DNA from: Siphonodentalium dalli
Lineage: Eukaryota > Mollusca > Scaphopoda > Gadilida > Siphonodentaliidae
Direction of reading: 5' to 3'
Assembly: GCA_032622095.1 (NCBI GenBank)
Contig: CP136067.1
Coordinates: 63,190,893 to 63,254,892 of the forward strand
Length of the DNA: 64,000 bases
Made by a program: the position numbers and the translations under genes. This document shows, piece after piece, positions 1 through 9,474 of this stretch. The notes beneath the pieces are model-generated. The model did no database searches. It saw only the letters and a program-made list of their open reading frames with translations, and was not told the DNA's origin. Position 1 is the first letter of the stretch. The number at the start of each line of letters is the position of its first letter.

Positions 1-895
1 TCACATGATCTAGTCACATAATCACATTTGAGTATTCTACAGACTACATGGTACAACACATTTCAGATTATTTGATATTTTGATATTTGCTATGTGATAT
101 ATTGCTTGAACCAAATTGTTTATCAAAACATCCCAGTTCATCCCAGTTTGAAGAATAATGCTAATACCAAACATAACCATGATATACCCGCATGACTCTT
201 CTTGGGGCATCTCATAAACCAGAACTGAGGAAACATGTTATAGCGTGTAATGGCAGGCTGGTAGCCACTGCCTGAAGTAATAGGCTTCGTAATAATTGGG
301 AATAACATATGGCTGGATAGCCCAATCTCACTTCTTTTTTGCTCACGATATCAGTGACGATAAAATCTTTGTTACTGTGATTAACATTACAAGCTGATCC
401 ACATTGACTTGGAAAACAATTTGAATTGTTCAAGCTGGCCCGGCTTGCCTTCAATTTATATGTTAAGATTTTATGTTTTACGTTGTCAAAAGTCTATTTT
501 ATTCCATTATTTATTATATCTTTATTTCCATGTCACATATGGTCAAGTGTGCTTTTATTTTATTGCTTATTTTCAGCTGAGTTCTGCATAGTTATTCTTA
601 ATTTGTTGTATCAGTAGATGGAATTTTATTTTTCCAATAGTACAGTTTCTTGTTCTATCAAGTTGAATTTGGGTTAATGTTGGCCATTGTGCAACTGATC
701 CAACTTCTGATAACCTCTATATATAGTATAGCATTGCTATTAAATAACTATATATGACCTGTTTCTGTTCAAAACACATCAAAATAAGACTCAATAGTAG
801 AAATGGAAAAACAAATTGGCACTTGGAAAAAAACTGCTTTTCGGACCCGAGAGACACCCACTCACCCCATCATACGTGCCTGGAAATTTTTTCTG

Positions 896-896
<1 letters not shown>
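1..896. other. No recognisable gene
   Basis: AT-rich sequence. The short open frames here (for example at 409-591 and 426-617) overlap each other in different frames, are rich in Phe, Leu and Tyr, and match no family I know. I see no RNA gene or clear mobile element. Confidence 0.5.

Positions 897-952
<56 letters not shown>
897..952. repeat. Poly-C homopolymer, 56 bases
   Basis: An uninterrupted run of 56 C. It generates spurious poly-Pro and poly-Gly frames on the two strands. A run this long is prone to assembly and polymerase error, so its true length is uncertain. Confidence 0.95.
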
Positions 953-1458
953 TTGTCGGACATAGTAATTTTTAGTGCATTCTGTTTTTGATTCAACAGA
1001 AAAAAATGATACGTACGGCACTGGTTCATTTATCACGAAATGTATCATTCGTGAAAGTGTTTACATGATCCAAATGATCCGATTCAAACTCTGTAATGGA
1101 TAGTAAATATTTACAAAATACGATGCACAGGCTTCAGCAATGTCACTTGGCCTCTGTATTTACAAGTTCCCTTCGTAACAAAAGGACAAGGGGTTACGTT
1201 GGTTACTGTTTCAACGTTTCATACTGAACAGTTCGTAAAACATTAGTTGATTGAGTTCTGCATGTTTTTCAATTTTGTGCAGCTGATGTATGATTCAGAC
1301 AATCTGCGAAATTCGAGCCTAAGGTCAATACATTTGGCAGTTTTATACTCTGCATATGATGAATGGCCTTCATGTGGACTGCCCTGTGATATCCATGTCA
1401 GGATCTCCAGAATTTGGTTCAAATCCTCATTCCAAAAACACTTTAATTGAGGTGAATA
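953..1458. other. No recognisable gene
   Basis: Unique-looking AT-rich sequence. Overlapping short frames on both strands at about 1243-1461 carry no family signature. Confidence 0.45.
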
Positions 1459-2030
1459 CACTCATTGCTTGACTAAATTCTATGGCAAACCCTACAGACC
1501 ATATCTATCACCGATTGTCACCAAACTTCATGTGGATTTTCAGGGTGACCACTACATGGGTGCCATTACATTTATCTGAATTTCGTTAAAAAAACATGGC
1601 TGCCTTCTTGGGTTTTACTCTTTGCATAACTAAATCCTTCGGCACAACCTACAGGCAACATCCCTCATCCAATTGTCACCAAACTGCATATGGTCCTTCG
1701 GGGTGACCACTAGATGGGTGGGAGTCATCAAATTTAAAAAAACTTGTTTAACATGGCTGCCTGCAGCCATCTTGGATTTTGCATTTAAATCCATCGGCAC
1801 ATCCTGTAGCCCACATTTATTTGTTTAGAAAAGTTACAAGCATTTTTAGGGTCACTTCTAAAATGCGAGCTATCAAATTTGAATGAGTTTTATTAAAACA
1901 TATAGATACCAGCAACCATGTTTGATTTTCTCTTTGCATGATTAAATACTTCAGCATGCCCTACAGCCAACATTTTTTGATCCAATTGATCCCAAACTTC
2001 ATTCGGCTCTTTGGGTTGACATATGGTATT
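1459..2030. repeat. Diverged ~155-bp tandem repeat, 3-4 units
   Basis: Phrases recur in order at roughly 150-160-bp spacing: 'catggctgcc', 'tttgcat', 'ggcacaacctacag' or a variant, 'ccaattgtcaccaaact', and 'ggtgaccactagatgggtg'. Units begin near 1459, 1610, 1770 and 1915 and differ at many positions, so the array is old. Repeats of this style (containing 'catggctgcc') are scattered through many invertebrate genomes. There is no coding potential. Confidence 0.7.
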
Positions 2031-2301
2031 ACTTAAACATTTCAACTTTTTGCATTCCTTATCACTCTGTTGATGAAAATTATGCCATTATCCCCATTCT
2101 TAGTTGAACTACAGTGTCACTTTCATTCTTGAACACACCTCCAAATTAATAAGACCATTTCATTAAATAACTTGATGGGAGAATCGATTTAGTATAGTTA
2201 GGGTTAAATCGGTGCTAATAATTAAGCAGATCAAATTAGACTCCATCCATCATCCACATTCTATATACTAACATACATGTGGGTGCTTTGTTTCCATACA
2301 G

Positions 2302-2553
2302 GATGGGCAGGTAGCAGTGGAAATGACTCGTGCATGTGTGGTCTATTGGGCGCGTGCCTTGGAGGCGGGGACAAGAAATGTCATTGCGATAATTTTGACA
2401 ACATCTGGCACTACGATGGTGCTGCAATAATTCATAAAGAATTCCTTCCTGTATGTGAAGTTTGCATTAGTATCAATGCCACAGATGAGACAAATTGGGT
2501 GAGATACATCGACTACTACGTGGGAGATCTCTGGTGCACACCCTATTATATTC
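2302..2553 (+). CDS. Probable internal exon of a Caspr/fibrinogen-like extracellular protein
   Basis: The open frame runs 2277-2726, but the sequence suggests a shorter spliced exon. A pyrimidine-rich tract and 'cag' acceptor end at 2301, and a consensus donor 'gtgagt' follows at 2554. Inside is a cysteine-rich stretch with CxCG, then CHCDN, a short acidic/aromatic segment, HKEFLPV, and WCT. This order (CxCG...C.CD....W..D.G.....K..LPV) matches the fibrinogen-like segment of contactin-associated proteins and neurexin IV, and of similar secreted proteins. It would act extracellularly in adhesion or matrix. No companion exons were recognised nearby, so it could be one exon of a long-intron gene or a stranded gene relic. 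Exon boundaries are inferred from splice consensus; family identity is a motif-level judgement. Confidence 0.5.
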
Positions 2554-2559
2554 GTGAGT

Positions 2560-3259
2560 ATAACCTCCCATCAGTGTATTGCAGCAGAGATCTTAAATTG
2601 ATCTTAAGTAGAATGTCCGTAACTGAGTATGACAATGTTATCAAAGGAACGCAGGCAAGAAACATGAACTACGAGTCTACTTTTATGCTTCGTTTTGTCC
2701 TTGAGTCACACAAAATTGGATTCTAGTAGTGTGATTTCAAAGTCTCCGCCACCTGGAAGTATAATAATATCCTTGTAGAAACTGTATGTGATGGCTATCA
2801 TAAGTAATATTGACATTTCTGAGTTCAATGGACCCGTTTCTATGAGGAAATACCATTACCGCGAAAATAGGTGACTTGGTGATAAAATCTCGCTATCTCA
2901 ATCAGTTTTCAAGCTAGAGAGTCAAGACTTGTGTCATTGGGTTCGCCTTTGTGAGCTCTATATAATAGGATGATTTCCGTGTTAATATCCGCGGATGACC
3001 TCGAAAAAATGGTCATATCTTATGTCTTATTGGCCTAAACATTCCCAGTCGAATGACACCAACCCCATGTGTCTGCGTTAACGGGATCTAAACTTACATA
3101 AGTTTGAATTTTGGTCTCTTCAATCTTCGTGCATCTAGCTAGTTTTCACCCAATGATGCCCAAAATTCGCATGTCTGCTCACTCGTGCATATTGATCGTT
3201 AATTCATCACAACCCCCTTCATCCGAGGATCGGTGTGAGAGGAGCTGTGGATACACAGA
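2560..3259. other. No recognisable gene; possibly intron
   Basis: If the preceding exon is real, this follows its donor site and would be intronic. It contains phrases of the dispersed repeat family described at 3266-3400 but no open frame with a family signature. Confidence 0.4.
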
Positions 3260-3265
3260 ACTTTT

Positions 3266-3400
3266 AGACATTTTTGGACATTCAGGGGCCGGTAACTCTG
3301 TCAATTTTCGAGCAATTTACAAACTTTTCATGGCATCGTTATCGGAGTGAAATGTAGACCATGACTTGTAAGTTTGGTCACGATCGGAGAGAATTTATTT
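3266..3400. repeat. Dispersed repeat, copy 1 (second copy at 37079-37190)
   Basis: The stretch shares 'ttcatggcatcgttatcgg', 'gaccatg' and 'tttggtc.cg.tcggaga' in the same order and spacing with 37079-37190. Similarity is interrupted by small indels, so these are old copies of one dispersed family. Short frames at 3111-3350 and 3361-3624 lie in this repeat and are not believable genes. Confidence 0.65.
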
Positions 3401-3767
3401 TTTACGTCATTGAACACCCCTCCCCCACTCCTCAGTCAATAATCGGACAACGTCCATTTTGTAGAACTGAACTACGTTTAAGTTGCTCTACACCATACTA
3501 TTTGTCCCGTTCTGCTGCCCCAATGCATTCCAGATATACTCTACAATTGTCGATAAATGTGAGAGGCCGGTTTAAGGGCCATAACTCCATAAATCAAGAA
3601 CGGACAAAATGCTCAATGGCTTAACGGCCGTGTACTGTAGAAGCTGTACACACGCCGAAAATTTCAGCGTTCTACATTCAGCGGTTCCTGAGATTAAGCG
3701 TTACAAATTTACTCAGAAAAATAATAAGAAAAAGAATAATAATAGAGAAAAATGGAGAAAAGTAAAA

Positions 3768-3933
3768 GGGCGATAACTCTGCAAAGAAACGTTGTGCCGA
3801 AACTCTGATGACTATGTTTTCAGACGCCCTTAGATGTCTACATTCCCTAGATATTTCGCGTTCCTAGTGTCATTTTTCTCAGTATGTCCAATTAAACGGA
3901 AAACGGCCTCAACAGAAATACAATATACTCCCA
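3768..3933. repeat. Diverged copy of the right third of the 495-bp repeat
   Basis: Aligns by eye, with many substitutions, to 31064-31229 and 32773-32938. Shared anchors include 'ataactc', 'gatgtctacattc' or its variant, 'agatatttcgcgttcct', 'aaacggaaaacg' and 'caatatact'. It shows that the 495-bp repeat family is older and wider than the identical pair at 30.7-32.9 kb. Confidence 0.65.
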
Positions 3934-4951
3934 TATTAAAATATGTAAGTATAATTATACTTCATAATTCCATTCAGAAATCTTTGGGAATGAGAGTGTT
4001 AACATATAGCTTATTATACTGCAGTAATCAGTGTTCCGTTCCATACCGAGATCTAGGTCGGCACTCGAGCTGACTAGGCGAGAAATTGGTGAATTGTGAC
4101 GGAAGTCCATTCGCATAGTCACGTGGGCAGTGAAGGTGAGTCACTTTTATTATGGAACAGCGTTCTGTCGGACATATATTCCGAACACTCCATTTTTTTT
4201 CATTTCTAAATGTCTGTTAATAGACTATTTCCTGAAATCCCATATGGAGTTTTGTACACTGAACTTCTAGAATATCAGTAGACTAACAAACTTCGTTCAA
4301 GCAAACTAGTCATCCCGGCTTTCTAGCTGGTCCCGGCCTATCAATATATCAGTTGACAGATTATCCCTCGAGCATCTGTAATCCTATGATCGCAGGCATG
4401 ATTCCGACTTTTCAACAAAATCCAGGTGCACAAGGTTCCCAATGGGGATCTCGCCGTTTTTTAAGTTTCGTATGGGACTGATTTTACAAAAAATCTTTTA
4501 ATTGGCAAGGGACTACGGGCACGTTCGTCGCTCTGTTTTGGACCCTGTTTTGGACCAGTTTATTACTATATTTAGATACAGCGCGAATTTTGTTATTCTC
4601 GATTTAGAAATTGTGAGATGAGGAGCTCTAATTAGCATCCTTATCATCTTTTATATGAAGAATCCTGTAAATATTATGATTCAACATAACTATAAACTCT
4701 GGATGGAGGTGCTGCGCAAAATTATAGCAGGAATTTACAATGGAAGATTCAAGATTGTGGGTGAAAGATGCCAAGATTTTTTCCATTGTTTACTTTTGAA
4801 AACTTGGGAATTTCCATCGCCCAGCAACTGTGAGTTACTTTCCTTTTGTAAAGGTCAGTGATTGTACCTGCGTTTATGGAACAACACAGTTGATTTTCTG
4901 TTATACATGATATCGTGTGTGGGCACTGTTGGACCTCATATATCACGTATA
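3934..4951. other. No recognisable gene
   Basis: AT-rich sequence. A frame at 4655-4861 overlaps an antisense frame at 4749-4946, and neither has a recognisable family. The 'cagtgttccgttccata' phrase near 4030 and 'tatggaacagcgttctg' near 4151 are roughly inverted and may mark a decayed short element. Confidence 0.4.
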
Positions 4952-5871
4952 TTTATCCCACATGGTCATATGATAACAAAGAAAAGTTTGCCCGAATGAC
5001 TACCTTTAATAATGAAAGAACAGAAATTAGAACAGGTAGCCGAAACATGTTGGTCTAAACTTTAGGATTTCATCTATTGCAAATTTACGCCCCTTTTTCG
5101 GTCCCACAAGCGCCACGTCACAGAATAGAGAAGCTACCACGCAACAGAGTGGAGTCCCTAACGCATGGGAACAATATATCATGTACTGTTCAACTGGACC
5201 TGAAACTAACTAGACATATGGGTTTAGTAAGGTCTCTGAAAGGAAATTTAAATGTCAAAGGTCAAATTGCACCTCAAGGGTGGGAGGGCGGGAGCAAAAT
5301 AAACAGACTTATTATCCGAATTCGGAGCCCACAAAAGGGCTGTGACCTTGTACTGTTCATATTAAGCCGCTTCCAAAATATAGGTCCTTTATCAGACTGG
5401 CCAAGGGCCTTCAATTAATGATTGCTTTGATGAAGGATAAGTTTATGTGTGTCGTAAGTATGACCTAAACAAGAATTGAGAAGAAAATCACAAACCCAGT
5501 ACTGTTGTGAATTATTTGTGATAACGGAAATTAACATTCATGTATCACTGTGCGCACTTTATTTAAGCGAAAGCGCTTGCACGTCTTAATTTGCGTAGGA
5601 TCTTGCATCGGTTCTATTTTAGTTATATAAACACTGGTGCACGTGTTTAATTTCGGATCAGTGTAGAATGACTCTGAGGGATAAATCTTTCATTGTGTCA
5701 ACACTGTTTTATCCCACATGGTCATATGATAACAAAGAAAAGTTTGCCCGAATGACTACCTTTAATAATGAATGAACAGAAATTAGAACAGGTAGCCGAA
5801 ACATGTTGGTCTAAACTTTAGGATTTCATCTATTGCAAATTTACGCCCCTTTTTTGGTCCCACAAGCGCCA
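4952..5871. mobile_element. Possible miniature terminal-direct-repeat element
   Basis: Two direct repeats of 164 bp (4952-5115 and 5708-5871, offset exactly 756) match at all but a few positions and enclose about 590 bp of different sequence. The layout resembles a TRIM-type miniature retroelement or two copies of a dispersed repeat. The ends lack the TG...CA of typical LTRs, and I saw no primer-binding or polypurine tract. The enclosed frame at 5077-5418 has no family signature. Confidence 0.45.
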
Positions 5872-5969
5872 TAGTCGAAGTGCATGCAGTAACATGCATT
5901 TCGACCCCCGCCAAAAAAAGGCCAACAGGGGAACGCATTCTTCACTCTGGCAAACCATCAATACTTACA

Positions 5970-5990
5970 CCCCCCCCCCCCCCCCCCCCC
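5970..5990. repeat. Poly-C homopolymer, 21 bases
   Basis: An uninterrupted C run. The sequence after it ('ggaaatttt') resembles that just before the longer poly-C at 897, hinting that both runs sit in copies of one repeat. Confidence 0.85.
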
Positions 5991-6386
5991 AATTTCTCGG
6001 CCGGAAATTTTCTAAAAAATATAAACCATGGGCCAAAATCTCCCCGCTACCTGCTGAATGAAAGCAGAGGCATGAAACATCTATACATGTACATCACGTA
6101 ACATCCGGATGATATAACTATATTTCTATATTTACCTGCCATAGTAACAATGGCATAACATTTAAATAATATAACGGTATCACATTTGAATGATATATCT
6201 CTATTTATCCACATCATAGACTAGTGACACAGACACTCCTTAATCAGTGCCATAATTTGAGCAAACTACATATATACAGAAAGAGTATGCTTTGACTAAA
6301 TTGCAAATCTCGCTCAAGCAAAGATATGCCACCCCTGACCATCCCATGAAATTAACATGAATACAATGAATTATTATTATATATAT

Positions 6387-7487
6387 TAGAGATGGGCGGT
6401 TGTGAAAATTTGACTCGGTTTCAGTTTCGGTTGTGGAAAAAGAGTTGAGTCTCGGTTTCGGTTTCGGTTTTTATTAATAAAAATGACTAATGTGAACAAA
6501 ATCTAATTATGCTTCATCATATTACAAAGAAAACACAACAATTTTATCACCATAACTTGTGAGGTACATGTCCTTTTATAATTGTAAATTATGTATCATA
6601 TTGTTACTATTACATGTATATTGTTAATGTCCATGTCGAGTGGCAGTGCTAGAATGCAAGTGAGTCTATGTATTGTGTATGAGTGCAATTCAGCATCATA
6701 TGATCATAAGTGTGAAATAATATAAGGATCATTTATATTGGCATAAAACTAATGTGTGTGACTAGATATATGTGTATAGTTATGATTTGAAAAATAAAAT
6801 TTGAAATGAAAAACAAAATGAAAATAAAACATGACTAGAATCTCTCAATCACATTATCTGGCTATATGCCTATTACCATATTTAGGGAACATAATACTGT
6901 ACACACTATACATGCATCCAATACAAGTCACCTGAATGAGTGCTATTTCTCAACAGTTTACCGACAAACGGTATAATTCATTCCGGCTCCGATTCCGGCA
7001 TAACATTTTTAATCAACGGCGCACAAATATATTTGACGATTTAACATCCAAACAGTGATAAAAACTAATAGGGATGCGGGTAACAATCATTGATACCTTT
7101 TGATATCGTATCCTTGTTATCAAATTCACCTTTCAGAGTATTTGTACGGCCTTAATGATTAAAAGAACATGAGAAATAAACTGACTTGTGTTGTGTTTAC
7201 TACGGCAAAAATAGGTGTACATGGAAGCAACGTAATTAATTCGTCGCGCGATTTCACCATGCGAACTCCTTTCTGCATATATTACAGGCGGCACACTTAG
7301 ATTTCTTATCTTTCTTTGAAAAATATTTCCACACAGGACTGACTCGTTTGTTCGTCGTGCTCTGCCATGATTACAGGAAGTTGTGACAACCGAAACTACG
7401 GGTTTTCCCAACTTACCACGGTTGTCATTTCCGGTTTTTCCCGACAACCGAAACCGAACTGATTCCACATTTAACCGCCCATCTCTA
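6387..7487. mobile_element. Non-autonomous hAT-like element, 1101 bp
   Basis: Terminal inverted repeats of 15 bp (tagagatgggcggtt and its complement) bound the element, and the next inward bases remain similar (repeated 'cggtttcggtt' motifs near both ends, a likely transposase-binding region). An 8-bp direct duplication 'atatatat' flanks both ends, the target length used by hAT transposases; the site is itself an AT repeat, which weakens this point. The TAGAGATGGGC-type terminus is typical of the superfamily. The longest internal frame, 7133-7468 on the minus strand, shows no hAT transposase motif, so movement would need a transposase supplied in trans. Confidence 0.75.
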
Positions 7488-7509
7488 ATATATATATATA
7501 TATATTATT

Positions 7510-7806
7510 AGGAAACCAAAGTCTGACCTTGCACAAGCAAAGGGCAGGCGCTTATTGAGACTACTAATGTACTACCCTGGTCCACTGTTCGGATTGTAAA
7601 GTGGGTATCCAGTATTATATGCCCAATTTGAGTCCGTTCTTAAAACATGCCTAAATTTTTGTGCATTAGATCACATTCTGATTACATCTCATAGTTTTCG
7701 TATCGGTGGAGCATGCTGGGCGGCTGAGAGAGGATATTCGGATGCCCAAATCAGACTTATGGGCAGATGGAAATCAAACGCTTTTCTCACCTACATTAGG
7801 GGCTGA
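7510..7806 (+). pseudogene. Tyrosine recombinase, C-terminal half (Crypton/DIRS-like), decayed
   Basis: Forward frame 1 reads a phrase RRLLRLLMYYPGPLFGL, one stop codon at 7597-7599, then SGYPVLYAQFESVLK, SHSFRIGGACWAAERGYSD, and MGRWKSNAFLTYIR before a stop at 7804. The HSFR box holds the catalytic His and Arg, GRW supplies the third conserved position, and the Tyr in TYIR is the nucleophile. Family enzymes of Crypton, DIRS and Ngaro elements cut and rejoin DNA to integrate circular intermediates. The N-terminal half is absent on this strand and lies inverted just downstream. The internal stop and the missing N-terminus make it non-functional. Confidence 0.75.
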
Positions 7807-7824
7807 TATAGTTTTTTTTTTTTG

Positions 7825-8184
7825 CTGCACTTTGCTTGAGTGAGTGGTCTCCCCTGCAGTGTAGGTAGGTCCTCATAGCCCTGATGGCACAAATAGGGCT
7901 GTTTTGTCCATCAATGTGAATGTTATGTGGTCTTGCCCCGATGTTATGTTTGAAGTGGCTGAATGTTAAGGTCATTTGGTGTTTACCCTTGAAATACTAA
8001 CATCCCCAAATTGGATAACTTTATTTTGACCACTTAATGTTGCCGGACAGAACTCACCAATTCTCGCAAAGGCAAAAAATGCAGATGTGAATGCTGCCCG
8101 GTACAGGGCTCGAGCATATTGTGTGTTTACTACTACATTCAAAGAATCCAGAAGTTTCCTAAGCATAGTTGGAGTAATTGGCTT
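7825..8184 (-). pseudogene. Tyrosine recombinase, N-terminal/central part, decayed and inverted
   Basis: Read on the minus strand from 8184, the frame gives KPITPTMLRKLLDSL, then ALYRAAFTSAFFAFARIGEF, where the Arg of RIGE is the first catalytic residue of the family. After GDVSIS near 7995 the reading shifts frame and continues as MTLTFSHFKHN, HIDGQN, ICAIRAMRTYLHCRG to about 7825. The sequence stops where the GPLF segment should begin; that segment and the rest of the catalytic domain lie on the opposite strand at 7510-7806. Together the two pieces cover most of one recombinase, so either an internal inversion or two truncated copies placed tail to tail explains the layout. Confidence 0.7.
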
Positions 8185-9360
8185 GCGGCATCATTCCCTG
8201 ATCCCCACTCACAAGTTGTTTTTATTACAACACAAAGCGTTTGCCATTGACACGCTATGAAACCAACACCAATGCACACCTATTACTAATTGCTCCAAGC
8301 ACATCGGGTCATATAACATACACGAGGTGCCGACGCTTTTGTTGTGCGGATGTTAGCTGTGCGTGATGTAATTAGACTGAGTACTAAGTTGGCGTGTTTA
8401 TAATCGCCTTGATGTCTGGACACAATTGGGAGGAAATTATTTTAGACATTTTTTTCGCCATATGGTCATTTATTTTCGCCATTTACAATTTATTTTCGCC
8501 AATGGCTAAAATGGCTACCGCCAGCGTGAACACTGCATACAACTGTAAAATTGGAGGTACATGCATTGCCATATATACCATGACTCTTGTAGCACAACTA
8601 GTGCAGAGTAACATTTATCAACTGTCACACGATTGCCATCAGAACTCATACTTTCGTGATAATAAAAAAAAACATTTTGAGAAAAGGCACTTGTGCTCAA
8701 ACTTCATCGTTCAAATTTCAAGTGAATATTAACCGTAACACGGAAATGTAAAAAATCCGAACTGTCAAACCAGTCCAATCAGGAAACTGATCTTTAGATA
8801 GGCGAAAACGTCAGCCAATAAACGGGCTCGTGCCAAAGAAACTCTTTGATTCTTTTATGACACAGCTTACTGTTATCATAAAGGCATTCAATGTGCACAG
8901 ACTCAATTATTATATGTATGGGCCCATATATTTCTCAACATCTTCCTTCGCCAGGATACCGAGATCTCCAGGAACTGGAGATTGCCTCTGTGGTTTGCTC
9001 AATAAATTCATCTCCCATAGTCAATTTGCTATGGACAACCCAGATTGAGCTGACTCTACAACTGATCTGGTTCCATTTACTCCCATATTTAATGGGCAAT
9101 TGAGTATTACAATCTCTTTTGTACTGGAATACCAGTAGCATTTCCAATTCGGATGAACTGATCATATTCTGCAACAGTATGTCATCATGCCATTTCTAGA
9201 TCAAAGGCATTCTTTTGGATTAAGGACATGCATTTACATGCACCACCCTGTCATAATAAGAATTCACTGAGCTCTAGCTCTTAGCCATCTTCAGCTCTGT
9301 GACCAATCTGGAAAAACCACATCTAACGTCTAACTCAAGTATCCAACAATATTGGGGATT
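8185..9360. other. No recognisable gene
   Basis: The stretch includes repeated 'ttttcgcca' phrases near 8450-8505 that look like an old dispersed repeat, and a small hairpin with 8-bp arms around 8965-8983 (atctccag/ctggagat). Overlapping frames at 8394-9174 on both strands carry no family signature. Confidence 0.4.
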
Positions 9361-9430
9361 ATCAAGATTCAAGGTTTTATTTATAGCAAACCAATACAAT
9401 GGTGTCAGACAAACAATGAAATGAAAAAAA
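9361..9430 (-). repeat. 3'-terminal remnant of a LINE, minus strand
   Basis: The reverse complement contains 'gacaccattgt', 'ggtttg' and an AATAAA-like stretch in the order seen at the 3' end of the plus-strand LINE next door (10995-11030). It is a short leftover of a related copy in opposite orientation, lying immediately before the truncated start of that LINE. Confidence 0.5.
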
Positions 9431-9474
9431 AAATGAAAATATAACATGCACAGTGACTTTATAAACTCATCAAG

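Noticed and set aside
754-1048. Poly-Pro and poly-Gly proteins
   Set aside because: They are translations of the poly-C homopolymer and have no other support.
2236-2427. Minus-strand 63-codon frame as a gene
   Set aside because: It is antisense to the probable exon at 2302-2553, which has splice sites and a recognisable cysteine pattern.
7133-7468. hAT transposase gene within the 1.1-kb element
   Set aside because: The 111-codon frame has no dimerisation or catalytic motif of hAT transposases and overlaps the terminal repeat.
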